Numbered from the stretch's first letter, positions 28,930 to 37,802 are shown. The stretch: 64,000 nt of DNA from Streptomyces albus subsp. albus (GCF_000725885.1 NZ_JODR01000004.1:224812-288811), one strand, 5' to 3'. Notes: a model not told the origin generated them from the sequence alone. Translations and numbers: made by a program.

Positions 28930-29877
28930 GTGACCGGCCCGGAAACCGACACTCCTTATGTCTCTTATGTCTCCGAAAGCAACCCCGTCCCCGACCTGCC
29001 TCTCCCGCCTCTGGCCGGGTTCACGCATCGCTGGATCGACGCGGGCGGCATCCGCCTCCATGTCGTCGAGGGCGGACAGCCCAGCGGCCCGGCCGTCGTC
29101 CTCCTCGCCGGATTCCCGCAGACCTGGTGGGCGTGGCGGAAGGTGCTGCCCGGCCTGACCCACCGGTTCCGCGTCCTCGCGATCGACCTGCCGGGGCAGG
29201 GCCACTCCGAGCGCCCGGAGCGCGGCTACGACACGCACACGGCCGCCGGGCACGTCCACGCGGCCGTGCAGGCGCTCGGAGTGCCGTCCTACTCTCTGGT
29301 CGCCCACGACATCGGCGCCTGGGTCGCCTTCTCCCTCGCCCTCCGCTTCGAGAGCCACCTGCGCCGGGTCGCCCTGCTCGACGCCGGGATTCCCGGTATC
29401 ACCCTGCCGGAGGCGATCCCCACCGACCCGGACCGGGCGTGGAAGACCTGGCACTTCGCGTTCCACATGGTGCCCGACCTGCCCGAGACGCTGCTGGCCG
29501 GCCGGGAACGCGAATACGTCGACTGGTTCCTGAAGGCGAAGACCCTCTCCCCCGACACGTTCGACGACGCCGAGACCGACCACTACGCGGCGGCCCTCGC
29601 CGCCGACGGCGGCCTGCACGCCTCCCTCGCGTACTACCGGGACGCCGGGGAGTCGGCGCGCAGGAACCGCGAGGCGCTCGCGGCGCGGCACCTGACCCTG
29701 CCCGTCCTCGGGGTCTCCAGCAGCCACGGCTCCATTCCGGACATGGCCGCCTCCATCAGCCCATGGGCCGACGACACCACCGGGATCGTCGTGCCGGACG
29801 CCGGGCACTTCATCCCCGACGAGCAGCCCGAGGCCGTCGCTGCCGCGCTCACGGACTTCCTCACCGAGGACGACTGA
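28930..29877 (+). CDS. Alpha/beta hydrolase (epoxide hydrolase/dehalogenase-like)
   Basis: A 315-residue hydrolase. LLAGFPQTWWAWRKVLPGL is the oxyanion region, DLPGQGHSERP the next strand, and VAHDIGAWVAFSLAL the nucleophile elbow with Asp instead of Ser. The base His is in DAGHFIPDEQPE. This is the epoxide-hydrolase/haloalkane-dehalogenase type. GTG at 28930 is chosen because GGAGGAA precedes it; the frame is open upstream but lacks a signal. Control by the divergent TetR regulator suggests a role in handling a toxic or exogenous compound; the substrate is unknown. Confidence 0.87.
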   Translation: MTGPETDTPYVSYVSESNPVPDLPLPPLAGFTHRWIDAGGIRLHVVEGGQPSGPAVVLLAGFPQTWWAWRKVLPGLTHRFRVLAIDLPGQGHSERPERGYDTHTAAGHVHAAVQALGVPSYSLVAHDIGAWVAFSLALRFESHLRRVALLDAGIPGITLPEAIPTDPDRAWKTWHFAFHMVPDLPETLLAGREREYVDWFLKAKTLSPDTFDDAETDHYAAALAADGGLHASLAYYRDAGESARRNREALAARHLTLPVLGVSSSHGSIPDMAASISPWADDTTGIVVPDAGHFIPDEQPEAVAAALTDFLTEDD

Positions 29878-29907
29878 CCCCGGCGCACCCGCCGCGCGAG
29901 TTCTCCC

Positions 29908-30600
29908 TCACGTGGCAGTGCCGTACTTCGCGGTGTACTTCTCCGCGATCTCCCGTTGCTCCCGCTCCATCCACTCGGCGGCGACCAGGACCTCGGGGAG
30001 CCGCTTGCGTTCGGTCGTCACGGCGCGGAAGAGGGAGGCGACCGTGACGGGGTGGGCGGGACGGTGCAGGACGCGCACCTCGTCGCCCGCCCGCAGGGTG
30101 CCCGGAGTGAGAACGCGGAACATGACGCCGGGCGATCCGGAGAGCGTGAACCGGCGCAGCCAGCCCTTCGCGGGGGCCCAGCCCTGTTCGGCGACCCAGC
30201 CGGCGAAGGTCCGGCAGGGGATGCGGCCCCCGGTCGCCTCCAGCACCACCTCGTCGCCGATCCGCCACCGCTCGCCGACGAGAACCTCCCGCAGGTCGAT
30301 CCCGGCGGTGGTGAGGTTCTCGCCGAACGCCCCGTGCGGGAGCGCGCACCCCAGATCGCGCTCCCATGCGTCGAGGTCTTCCCGGGCGAACGCGTACACC
30401 GCGCGGTCGTCGCCGCCGTGGTACCGCAGATCGCAGACCGCGTCGTCGCCGACGCCGCTCGCCCCGACGCCGGGAGCGCCGGGGGCGGTGACCCGCACGG
30501 GGGTGTGGACGGGGTGTTTGCCGATGCCGGTGGTACCGGAGGGCGCGTCCGTGTAGTCCACGCGCCGCGGCGGGCCGGTGTTCACGCTGAGCAGGTGCAT
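29908..30600 (-). CDS. MOSC-domain protein (YiiM-like)
   Basis: A 230-residue MOSC protein, a fold that binds molybdenum cofactor or moves sulfur, as in molybdenum cofactor sulfurases and mARC. Typical motifs are DLRYHGGDDRAVYAFAREDLDAWE, PHGAFGENLTTAGIDL (the GENL motif), VLEATGGRIPCRTFAGW with the conserved Cys, and GVMFRVLTPGTLRAGDEV. A short helical tail follows, as in YiiM. ATG at 30600 is chosen; TACCGT lies 7 bases upstream on the same strand, so it may be leaderless. The upstream neighbour is a degraded acetyltransferase. Confidence 0.9.
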   Translation of the reverse strand: MHLLSVNTGPPRRVDYTDAPSGTTGIGKHPVHTPVRVTAPGAPGVGASGVGDDAVCDLRYHGGDDRAVYAFAREDLDAWERDLGCALPHGAFGENLTTAGIDLREVLVGERWRIGDEVVLEATGGRIPCRTFAGWVAEQGWAPAKGWLRRFTLSGSPGVMFRVLTPGTLRAGDEVRVLHRPAHPVTVASLFRAVTTERKRLPEVLVAAEWMEREQREIAEKYTAKYGTAT

Positions 30601-30658
30601 GTCCGGGACGGTAACCCGCAGGTCGGACGCCCCGATGAGGGTTTCGCCATGCGGAACG

Positions 30659-30853
30659 TCACCGCTCACCGGCCGGTCCACGCAGCCGGTAGTGGTAGCT
30701 GTAGGCGTGGGTGAATCCGGCGCGGGCGTAGGGGGCGCGGGCGGCATGGTTGGTGCGGGACACCTGGAGGTAGAGGCCCGGGATGTGCTGCGCGCGGGCC
30801 CAGCGCGCACGAGTGGCCGGGCCCTGCCGGGAGCACAGAAGCGGAGACAGCAC
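30659..30853 (-). pseudogene. C-terminal remnant of a GNAT acetyltransferase
   Basis: About 50 residues resemble only the end of a GNAT domain: a helix with ARWARAQHI, the strand LYLQVSRTNHAARAPYARAGFTHAYSYHYRL. In intact proteins LYLQVxxxNxxARxLYxxxGF closes the acetyl-CoA site. The catalytic core (motifs C, D and A) is missing. The homology stops near a strong terminator at 30850-30888, so most of the gene was lost at that point. It is probably not functional. Confidence 0.65.
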
Positions 30854-30888
30854 GAAGGCCGCCCGGTCGGTGCGGGCGGCCTTCGTGC
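30850..30888. terminator. Terminator downstream of the Old Yellow Enzyme gene
   Basis: A perfect 16-bp stem, GCACGAAGGCCGCCCG and its complement, with a 7-base loop. It lies 61 bases past the stop of the gene at 30950-32050. Confidence 0.85.
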
Positions 30889-30949
30889 GGGGCTCTTCCC
30901 CGGTGCTGGGGAGCAGGTCGCGGGCCCGGCGACGGGGCCCGCGCTGTGG

Positions 30950-32050
30950 TCAGGAGCGGTGGTACTGGATGGGGCGGCGCTGCTCGGCGCCCAGTTCCGC
31001 GGCGGCCTCGTTGGCCCAGTAGGGCCGGCGCAGCAGTTCGCGGCCCAGCAGGACGGCGTCGGCCTGCCCGGAGGCGATGATCTCCTCGGCCTGCCGCGGC
31101 TCGGTGATGAGGCCGACGGCGCCGACCGGCAGGTCGGTCTCCTTCTTGACCCGCTCGGCGAACGGCACCTGGTAGCCGGGGACGGCCTCGATGCGGGCGT
31201 CGGGCGCGTTGCCTCCGGTGGAGGTGTCGAGCAGGTCCACACCCCGGGCGAGGAGTTCCTTGGCGAGGCGGACGGTGTCGTCCCCGGTCCAGCCCTCGCG
31301 CTCGTCGTCGGCGTTCTCGGTCAGCCAGTCGGTGGCGGAGATCCGGAAGAAGAGCGGCAGTTCCTCGGGCCACACGGCGCGCACCGCGTCGACGACCTCC
31401 AGCGCGAAGCGGGTGCGGCCCTCGAAGGAGCCGCCGTACTCGTCGGTGCGGCGGTTGGTGTACGGCGAGAGGAACTCGTTGATCAGGTAGCCGTGGGCGC
31501 CGTGGATCTCCACCACCTTGAAGCCGGCGGCGAGGGCCCGGCGGGCGCTGTCGGCGAAGTGCTCGACGAGTTCGCCGATCTGCTCGCGGCTCAGCTCGGC
31601 GGGCGTGGTGCTCCGCTCGTCGAAGGCCAGCGGGCTGGGGCCGACCGGCTGCCAGCCGTGGTCCTGGCCTGGGGCGAGGGGCGCACCGCGCTGCACCCAG
31701 GTGCGCTCCGTGGACGCCTTGCGTCCGGCGTGTGCGAGCTGGATGCCGGGGACGGTGCCCTGCTCGGACAGGAAGCGGGTGATGCGGGTGAAGGCTTCCT
31801 GCTGGCGGTCGTTCCACAGCCCGAGGTCGTAGGGGGAGATCCGGCCGTCGGGGGTCACGGCGGTCGCCTCGACGAGGGCGAGGCCCAGTCCGCCGGCGGC
31901 ACGGGAGCCGAGGTGGACGAGGTGCCAGTCGGTGGGAACGCCCTGCTCCGGTCCCTCGGGCGCCGCGCTGTACTGGCACATCGGCGCCATCCAGACGCGG
32001 TTGGGCACGGTCACCGACCGCAGGGTGAGGGGCTCGAACAGTGCGCTCAC
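30950..32050 (-). CDS. NADH:flavin oxidoreductase, Old Yellow Enzyme family (YqjM-like)
   Basis: An FMN ene-reductase of 366 residues that reduces activated C=C bonds with NAD(P)H, often in defence against electrophiles and quinones. FEPLTLRSVTVPNRVWMAPMCQYSA is the classic YqjM-class start, with the redox-tuning Cys. GIQLAHAGRKAS, VEIHGAHGYLINEFLSPYTNRR (His pair and Tyr) and ADAVLLGRELLRRPYW complete the fold. GTG at 32050 is chosen since GGAGAG lies upstream; a TTG 4 codons earlier is the alternative. It is divergent from an ArsR regulator. Confidence 0.94.
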   Translation of the reverse strand: MSALFEPLTLRSVTVPNRVWMAPMCQYSAAPEGPEQGVPTDWHLVHLGSRAAGGLGLALVEATAVTPDGRISPYDLGLWNDRQQEAFTRITRFLSEQGTVPGIQLAHAGRKASTERTWVQRGAPLAPGQDHGWQPVGPSPLAFDERSTTPAELSREQIGELVEHFADSARRALAAGFKVVEIHGAHGYLINEFLSPYTNRRTDEYGGSFEGRTRFALEVVDAVRAVWPEELPLFFRISATDWLTENADDEREGWTGDDTVRLAKELLARGVDLLDTSTGGNAPDARIEAVPGYQVPFAERVKKETDLPVGAVGLITEPRQAEEIIASGQADAVLLGRELLRRPYWANEAAAELGAEQRRPIQYHRS

Positions 32051-32098
32051 GGCGCTCTCCAATCGGTGCGGGGGTCCACTCGGCGTCCTACGATAAAC

Positions 32099-32144
32099 GC
32101 CGTACTACGACGACTGTCAAATTTCGATGAGTGCCGTACTATGA
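32099..32144. promoter_or_regulatory. Repeated GCCGTACTAYGA sites between the OYE gene and arsR
   Basis: GCCGTACTACGA at 32099-32110 and GCCGTACTATGA at 32133-32144 are direct repeats 34 bases apart in the shared control region. The second contains TACTAT (32137-32142), a -10 element 6 bases before the arsR GTG at 32149. The sites are good candidates for ArsR binding and autoregulation. Confidence 0.6.
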
Positions 32145-32148
32145 GCCC

Positions 32149-32490
32149 GTGCCGACGACATCCGCCGTACGCGAACTCCCGCACCCCGAGCGGTCCGAGA
32201 TCCGCCTGGAGCACGTGCTCCACGCGCTCGCCGACCCGGTGCGGCTGCGCATCGTCAACGCCCTCGGCGGCTACGGCGAAGGCGACGGCGGCGGCGCCAC
32301 CTGCTCCCAGGTCGAGCTGCCCGTCTCCGCCTCGACGGCCACCCACCACTTCCGGGTCCTGCGCGAGGCGGGCGTCATCAACCAGTGCTACCGGGGCACC
32401 GCGAAGATCAACTGCCTGCGCCGGGCCGACCTCGACGCCCGCTTCCCCGGCCTGCTGGACGCGGTGCTGAACGCCGCCGCGCACATGTGA
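32149..32490 (+). CDS. ArsR-family transcriptional regulator
   Basis: A 113-residue winged-helix repressor. The DNA-binding core reads VLHALADPVRLRIVNAL and then VSASTATHHFRVLREAGVINQCYRG. Cys residues occur in ATCSQVELP, NQCYRG and NCLRRAD and could sense electrophiles or metals; the classic ELCVC metal motif of ArsR is absent. GTG at 32149 is chosen because TACTAT lies 6 bases upstream (leaderless); an upstream GTG overlaps that element. The divergent Old Yellow Enzyme gene is the likely target. Confidence 0.9.
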   Translation: MPTTSAVRELPHPERSEIRLEHVLHALADPVRLRIVNALGGYGEGDGGGATCSQVELPVSASTATHHFRVLREAGVINQCYRGTAKINCLRRADLDARFPGLLDAVLNAAAHM

Positions 32491-32531
32491 CCGGTTCCAC
32501 ACGGAAACATGTGACCGGTTCCACCACGGAA
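32483..32531. repeat. Two tandem 24-25-bp direct repeats before the methyltransferase gene
   Basis: Both copies start ACATGTGACCGGTTCCAC and end ACGGAA; the second has one extra C. The first overlaps the arsR stop codon, the second ends 42 bases before the methyltransferase ATG. They may be operator sites. Confidence 0.75.
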
Positions 32532-32572
32532 AATCCCGGCCGCCGCGGGCCGTCGTCTGCCAGGGTGCGCAC

Positions 32573-33310
32573 ATGGACCGACAGACACGCTCCCTGATCG
32601 CGCACACCGACCATCCCGTCGAGGCCCCGCTCGACGACTCCTCCGTCGACCGCCTGCTGCGGCGGGCCCTGCCCCGCGGCGACGAACGGGTGCTCGACCT
32701 CGGCTGCGGGGAAGGCGCCTGGCTGCTGCGGGCCCTCCACCACCGCCCCGGGGTGACGGCGGAGGGCGTGGACGTCTCCGAGGAGGCGCTGGAGCGGGCC
32801 CGCCGGAACGCGAAGGAGGCCCGCGTCGAGGAACGGCTGACGCTGCACCGCACCGAGGCCGCCTCCTTCGCGGCGGCCCGCCCCTTCGACGTGGTGCTCA
32901 GCGTGGGCGCCGCCCACGCCTTCGGCGGACTGCTGCCCACCCTGGACGCCGCCCGCCGCCATCTGGCACCCGGCGGGGTGGTGCTGGCCGGGGACGCCTA
33001 CTGGGAGCGGGAACCCAGCGGGCGGGCACGGGAGTTGCTGGGCGAGTACGAGGACCTGGCGGGCACGGTCGACAAGGTGACCGCCGACGGCTGGACGCCC
33101 GTCTACGCCCACCAGTCCACCCGGCACGAGCTGGACGACTACGAGTGGAACTGGACCGGCTCCCTCTCCCGCTGGGCGCTGGACAACCCCCACCACCCCG
33201 ACAGCGCGGAGGCACTGCGGGCGGCGGACCGGCACCGCGAGGAGTGGCTGCGCGGCTACCGGGACAGCTTCGGCTTCGTCTGCCTGCTGCTGCGCCGCAC
33301 CGTGGAGTGA
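32573..33310 (+). CDS. SAM-dependent methyltransferase (class I)
   Basis: A 245-residue Rossmann methyltransferase. Motif I is VLDLGCGEGAWLLRAL, motif II GVDVSEEALERAR, and FDVVLSVGAAHAFGG with LAPGGVVLAGDAYWE give motifs IV and V. The C-terminal part has YEWNWTGSLSRWALDNPHHPDS, seen in a subfamily of uncharacterised actinobacterial enzymes. The substrate is unknown. The ATG at 32573 lacks a clear ribosome site; CAGGGT 6 bases upstream might be a leaderless -10 element. A strong terminator follows. Confidence 0.87.
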   Translation: MDRQTRSLIAHTDHPVEAPLDDSSVDRLLRRALPRGDERVLDLGCGEGAWLLRALHHRPGVTAEGVDVSEEALERARRNAKEARVEERLTLHRTEAASFAAARPFDVVLSVGAAHAFGGLLPTLDAARRHLAPGGVVLAGDAYWEREPSGRARELLGEYEDLAGTVDKVTADGWTPVYAHQSTRHELDDYEWNWTGSLSRWALDNPHHPDSAEALRAADRHREEWLRGYRDSFGFVCLLLRRTVE

Positions 33311-33332
33311 GACGCGGCGGCCCGCACGACGA

Positions 33333-33364
33333 AGGGCCCGGCCCCCCGCGGGGGGCCGGGCCCT
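33333..33364. terminator. Perfect 32-bp palindrome terminator between the methyltransferase gene and glyS
   Basis: Sixteen-base arms, AGGGCCCGGCCCCCCG and its complement, abut with no spacer, so the hairpin loop must use the innermost bases. It lies between two convergent genes and serves both. Confidence 0.88.
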
Positions 33365-33385
33365 GTCGTTTCCGTCCGGTCGCGC

Positions 33386-34768
33386 TCAGCAGCCGATGAG
33401 GCGGGCTGCCAGGTAGCCCTCGATCTGGTCGAGGGAGACACGCTCCTGCTTCATCGTGTCGCGCTCACGCACGGTGACGGCGTTGTCGTCCAGTGTGTCG
33501 AAGTCGACGGTCACGCAGAACGGGGTGCCGATCTCGTCCTGGCGGCGGTAGCGGCGGCCGATGGCGCCCGCGTCGTCGAAGTCGATGTTCCAGTGCTTGC
33601 GCAGCGTCTCCGACAGGCCGCGCGCCTTCGGCGACAGCTGCTCGTTGCGGGACAGCGGCAGCACGGCGGCCTTGACCGGGGCCAGCCGCGCATCGAGGCG
33701 CATGACCGTGCGCTTCTCCATCTTGCCCTTGGCGTTGGGCGCCTCGTCCTCGACGTAGGCGTCCAGCATGAAGGCGAGCATGGCGCGGTTGACACCGGCC
33801 GCCGGCTCGATGACGTACGGCGTCCAGCGCTCGCCGGCCTCCTGGTCGAAGTACGACAGGTCGTGGCCCGACGCCTTGGAGTGGGAGGTCAGGTCGAAGT
33901 CGGTGCGGTTGGCCACGCCCTCCAGCTCGGAGAACTCGGTGCCGCCGAAGTTGAAGCGGTACTCGATGTCGGCGGTGCGCTTCGAGTAGTGGGAGAGCTT
34001 CTCCTTCGGGTGCTCGTACCAGCGGATGTTCTCCTCACGGATGCCCAGGTCCCGGTACCAGGCCCAGCGCTGCTCCATCCAGTACTCGTGCCACTTCTCG
34101 TCCTCGCCCGGCTTGACGAAGAACTCCATCTCCATCTGCTCGAACTCGCGGGTACGGAAGATGAAGTTGCCCGGCGTGATCTCGTTGCGGAACGACTTGC
34201 CCATCTGGGCGATGCCGAACGGCGGCTTCTTGCGCGAGGTCTGCTGGACGGCCGCGAAGTTGGTGAAGATGCCCTGCGCCGTCTCGGGGCGCAGATAGGT
34301 CATCGAGCCGGTGTCCTGGGTCGGGCCCAGATGGGTGGAGAGCAGCCCGGAGAACTGCTTCGGCTCGGTGAATCCGCCCTTGGTGCCGCAGTGCGGGCAG
34401 TTGATGTCGGCCAGGCCGTTCTCGGGCTCACGGCCGTGCTTCGCCTCGTACGCCTCGATCAGGTGGTCGGCCCGGAAGCGCTTGTGGCACGAGGTGCACT
34501 CGGTGAGCGGATCGGTGAAGGTGGAGACATGGCCCGACGCCTCCCAGACCTCGGGCGCGAGGATCACCGACGAGTCGATGCCCACCACGTCGTCGCGCGA
34601 GGTGACCATGGAGCGCCACCACTGGCGCTTGATGTTCTCCTTCAGCTCCACACCCAGCGGTCCGTAGTCCCAGGCGGCGCGCTGACCGCCGTAGATCTCA
34701 CTGCAGGGGTAGACGAAGCCACGGCGCTTGCTGAGGCTGACAATTGTGTCGATCTTGTCGGCGGCCAC
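33386..34768 (-). CDS. glyS: Glycyl-tRNA synthetase (alpha2 type)
   Basis: Charges tRNA-Gly. The 460-residue single-chain form is used by actinobacteria and eukaryotes, unlike the alpha2beta2 enzyme of E. coli. [25 protein letters not shown] is the family N-terminus. A zinc-type insertion has [10 protein letters not shown] and [11 protein letters not shown]. Class II motif 2 is [30 protein letters not shown], and motif 3 occurs in [16 protein letters not shown]. The C-terminal anticodon domain ends with a short [10 protein letters not shown]. It is divergent from the zinc uptake operon. Confidence 0.97.
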   Translation of the reverse strand: MAADKIDTIVSLSKRRGFVYPCSEIYGGQRAAWDYGPLGVELKENIKRQWWRSMVTSRDDVVGIDSSVILAPEVWEASGHVSTFTDPLTECTSCHKRFRADHLIEAYEAKHGREPENGLADINCPHCGTKGGFTEPKQFSGLLSTHLGPTQDTGSMTYLRPETAQGIFTNFAAVQQTSRKKPPFGIAQMGKSFRNEITPGNFIFRTREFEQMEMEFFVKPGEDEKWHEYWMEQRWAWYRDLGIREENIRWYEHPKEKLSHYSKRTADIEYRFNFGGTEFSELEGVANRTDFDLTSHSKASGHDLSYFDQEAGERWTPYVIEPAAGVNRAMLAFMLDAYVEDEAPNAKGKMEKRTVMRLDARLAPVKAAVLPLSRNEQLSPKARGLSETLRKHWNIDFDDAGAIGRRYRRQDEIGTPFCVTVDFDTLDDNAVTVRERDTMKQERVSLDQIEGYLAARLIGC

Positions 34769-34925
34769 GGTGCTCTCTTCGTTGACGACGAGACGGAATA
34801 CCCCAGATTACTGGGCGTCGAGGGGTGGTCAGCAAATCGGTCCCGGGTACCCGCGGAAGCGATCTCCACCCTTGCCCGGGGGGCAATGTCGCATTCCGTG
34901 ACGATCACGTAGCGCAATGCTTTAG

Positions 34926-34963
34926 TTGACAATCGTTTCCATTTCTCGTGAAAATGAGTGTCA
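34926..34963 (+). promoter_or_regulatory. znuA promoter with two Zur-like boxes
   Basis: TTGACA (34926-34931) is a good -35. Two 7-1-7 partial palindromes follow: TGACAATCGTTTCCA (34927-34941) and TGAAAATGAGTGTCA (34949-34963). They resemble the Streptomyces Zur box (TGaaAAT-n-ATTttCA). The first covers the -35 and the second the -10 region up to the start codon, so zinc-bound Zur would block RNA polymerase. The centres are 22 bases apart, on one face of the helix. Confidence 0.7.
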
Positions 34964-35946
34964 TGAACATCAGTCCCCGCCCCCGTCGCCTCATACGTAC
35001 CAGCGCCGCCCTCACCGCCCTCGGCGTCGGCTCCCTGGCCCTCGCCGCCTGCGGAAGCGACACCGGGGACGACGGCAAGGTGCACGTCGCCGCCTCCTTC
35101 TACCCGATGGCCTATCTCGCGCAGCAGATCGGCGGGGACCACGTCGAGGTGCAGAACCTCACCAAGCCCGGCACCGAGCCGCACGACCTGGAGCTGAGCC
35201 CCAAGCAGACCGGTCAGCTCAGCGAGGCCGACATGGTCGTCTACCTCAAGGGCCTCCAGCCCGCCGTGGACGAGGCCGTCAAGCAGTCGGGCGTCAAGCA
35301 CATCGCGGAGGCGACCTCCTTCACCACGCTGGAGAAGCACGGCACGGACGTGCACGGCGAGGAGGGCCACGACCACGGCCACGAGGAACACGGCCACGAG
35401 GGTCACGACCACGACCACGGCGGGGCCGACGGCGACCCGCACATCTGGCTCGACCCCGTCCGCTACGCCGAGGTCGCCGAGGGCGTCGGCAAGCAGCTTC
35501 AGAAGGCGGACCCGGACCACAAGAGCACCTACGCCAAGAACACCAAGGCCCTCGTCTCCCGTCTGAACACCCTCGACAAGGAGTTCCGGGACGGCCTCAA
35601 GGGCAAGAAGACCGACACCTTCATCACCACGCACGCCGCCTTCGGCTACCTCGCCGAGCGGTACGGCCTGCACGAGGAGGCGGTCTCCGGCATCGACCCG
35701 GAGTCCGAGCCCAGCGCCGCCCGGATGAAGGAGCTGCACAAGGTCGCGAAGAAGGACGACGTGGACACCGTCTTCTTCGAGAACAACGCCAGCGACAAGA
35801 CGGCCCGCACCCTGGCGAAGGACCTGCGGCTCAAGACGGGCGTGCTCAGCCCGCTGGAGAGCGTCGAGCACCCCGGCAAGCAGGACTACTTCTCCGTGAT
35901 GCACCAGAACCTGACCGCGCTCAAGACCGCGCTCGGCGCGCAGTGA
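34963..35946 (+). CDS. znuA: Zinc ABC transporter, substrate-binding lipoprotein
   Basis: A cluster A-I metal-binding lipoprotein of about 327 residues that captures Zn2+ outside the membrane and passes it to ZnuB. The signal peptide ends in the lipobox LALAACGS. Metal-ligand His residues are in GTEPHDLEL and DPHIWLDPV. A His/Asp/Glu-rich loop, with repeated HDHGHEEHGHEGHDHDH-like sequence, lies between them at about residues 130-150 and is typical of zinc-specific members. ATG at 34963 is chosen as it gives a standard lipoprotein signal; GTG at 34948 lies within the promoter. Confidence 0.95.
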   Translation: MNISPRPRRLIRTSAALTALGVGSLALAACGSDTGDDGKVHVAASFYPMAYLAQQIGGDHVEVQNLTKPGTEPHDLELSPKQTGQLSEADMVVYLKGLQPAVDEAVKQSGVKHIAEATSFTTLEKHGTDVHGEEGHDHGHEEHGHEGHDHDHGGADGDPHIWLDPVRYAEVAEGVGKQLQKADPDHKSTYAKNTKALVSRLNTLDKEFRDGLKGKKTDTFITTHAAFGYLAERYGLHEEAVSGIDPESEPSAARMKELHKVAKKDDVDTVFFENNASDKTARTLAKDLRLKTGVLSPLESVEHPGKQDYFSVMHQNLTALKTALGAQ

Positions 35947-35957
35947 GGACGTGAGGC

Positions 35958-36761
35958 ATGACGAGAAAGACAGCGGCACCGGGCGGCCCGGCCACCGCCG
36001 AGGGCCCGCCCGCCGTCGCGCTGCGCGGGGCCACCGCCTCGCTGGGCGGACGGCCCGTGCTGCGCGGCGTGGACCTGACGGTGGCGCCCGGCGAGACGGT
36101 CGCGCTGCTGGGGGCCAACGGCTCGGGGAAGTCCACCACCATCCGCGCGGTGCTCGGCCAGGTGCCGCTCACCGGCGGTGAACTGGAACTCTTCGGCACC
36201 CCGCTGGCCCGCTTCCGCGACTGGCAGCGGCTCGGCTACGTACCGCAGCGCTCCACCGCGGCGGCCGGGGTACCGGCGACGGTCCGCGAGGTGGTGGCGG
36301 CCGGACGGCTGGCCCGGCGCAAGTTCCGCCCGCTGGGCCGCGCCGACAAGGCGGCCGTACGGCACGCCCTGGAGCAGGTCGGCATGGACGACCGCGCCAA
36401 GGACCCGGTCGACGCGCTCTCCGGCGGCCAGCACCAGCGGGTGCTGATCGCCCGGGCGCTGGCCGCCGAACCGGAGCTGCTGATCATGGACGAGCCGCTG
36501 GCCGGCGTGGACGTCGGCAACCAGGAGGCGCTGGCCGCCACCTTGCGCGAGCAGGTCGACCAGGGCACCTCCGTACTGCTCGTCCTGCACGAGCTGGGCC
36601 CGCTCGCCCCGCTGATCGACCGCGCCGTGGTGCTGCGGGACGGACAGGTGGAGCGGGTGGACAACCCGGACCGGCTGCACGACCTGGCCTGCCACCCGCA
36701 CGGCAGCGAACCGGCCGAGGCGGCACCGGCACCCAAGATCGAGACGGGGTCCCTCACATGA
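35958..36761 (+). CDS. znuC: Zinc ABC transporter, ATP-binding protein
   Basis: The ATPase that powers zinc uptake, 267 residues. Walker A is LLGANGSGKSTT, the Q-loop is GYVPQRS, the signature is LSGGQHQRVLIARAL, Walker B is LLIMDEPLAGVD, and the switch His is in LLVLHELGPLA. The N-terminal ~20 residues are an Ala/Pro tail. It lies 11 bases after znuA and overlaps znuB by 4 bases (ATGA), so the three genes are one operon. Confidence 0.95.
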   Translation: MTRKTAAPGGPATAEGPPAVALRGATASLGGRPVLRGVDLTVAPGETVALLGANGSGKSTTIRAVLGQVPLTGGELELFGTPLARFRDWQRLGYVPQRSTAAAGVPATVREVVAAGRLARRKFRPLGRADKAAVRHALEQVGMDDRAKDPVDALSGGQHQRVLIARALAAEPELLIMDEPLAGVDVGNQEALAATLREQVDQGTSVLLVLHELGPLAPLIDRAVVLRDGQVERVDNPDRLHDLACHPHGSEPAEAAPAPKIETGSLT

Positions 36762-37696
36762 TCGAGATGCTGGACTTCCCCTTCATGCAGCGTGCGCTGC
36801 TCGCCGCGCTGCTCGTGGGCATCGCCGCTCCCGCCGTCGGCATCTATCTGGTGCAGCGCCGGCAGGCGATCATGGGCGACGGCATCGGTCACGTCGCGCT
36901 GACCGGTGTGGCGCTGGGCTTCCTGCTGAGCACCAACCCGGTGTGGATGGCGGTGCTCGTCTCCTCACTGGGTGCCATCGGCATGGAGCTGATCCGCTGG
37001 TACGGCAAGGCGCGCGGTGACATCGCGCTGGCCATGCTCTTCTACGGCGGCATGGCGGGCGGCGTCATGATCATCAATCTGTCGCCGAACGGCTCGAACG
37101 CCAACCTCACCACGTACCTGTTCGGCTCGATCACCACCGTCTCGGCCGAGGACATCGTCGCCATCGTCGGGCTGTCCGTCTTCGTGCTGCTCGTCTCCCT
37201 CGGTCTGCGACGGCAGCTGTTCGCCGTCTGCCAGGACGAGGAGTTCGCCCGCGTGACGGGGCTGCCGGTACGGCTGCTGAACCTGCTGCTCGCGGTGACG
37301 GCGGCGGTGACCGTCACGGTGGCCATGCGGGTGGTCGGGCTGCTGCTGGTCAGCGCTCTGATGGTGATTCCGGTGGCGGCGGCGCAGCAGGCCACCCGCG
37401 GCTTCGCCGCGACCCTGGGGCTCTCGGTGGGCTTCGGCGTGGTGGTGACCCTCTCGGGGACGGTCACCTCGTACTACGCGGACGTGCCGCCCGGCGCCAG
37501 CATCGTCGTCCTGGCCATCGTCCTGTTCGGCATCATCACGGCCCTGGCCGCGCCACTGGCCCGGCGCCGGTACCGGAACGGGTCCGACGGGCGGGACGGG
37601 GCTGTCCCCGGCGGGGGCCGAGGGGGCACCCTGGTGGCAGGCGGCGGGACGGCGGCCGACGGGCCGGAGGCGTCCCATCGCCCCACCAGGGTGTAA
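36758..37696 (+). CDS. znuB: Zinc ABC transporter, permease
   Basis: The membrane channel of the zinc importer, 312 residues of the ABC-3 family with about eight helices. FMQRALLAALLVGIAAPAVGIYLVQRRQAIMGDGIGHVALTGVALGF is the family N-terminus, and RQLFAVCQDEEFARVTG the cytoplasmic coupling loop. RVVGLLLVSALMVIPVAAAQQ is a conserved helix pair. The last ~40 residues are a hydrophilic Gly/Arg-rich tail. Coupled to znuC by ATGA. Confidence 0.94.
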   Translation: MIEMLDFPFMQRALLAALLVGIAAPAVGIYLVQRRQAIMGDGIGHVALTGVALGFLLSTNPVWMAVLVSSLGAIGMELIRWYGKARGDIALAMLFYGGMAGGVMIINLSPNGSNANLTTYLFGSITTVSAEDIVAIVGLSVFVLLVSLGLRRQLFAVCQDEEFARVTGLPVRLLNLLLAVTAAVTVTVAMRVVGLLLVSALMVIPVAAAQQATRGFAATLGLSVGFGVVVTLSGTVTSYYADVPPGASIVVLAIVLFGIITALAAPLARRRYRNGSDGRDGAVPGGGRGGTLVAGGGTAADGPEASHRPTRV

Positions 37697-37802
37697 TACC
37701 CGCGGTCCGGGTGCGCCTGGCACAATGGGTCGTCGCGAACGCCCGCGCCGACCCAGATCGCCCGGCGACTCCCCGGAGCCGACGAACGTAAGGAGCCAGA
37801 GC

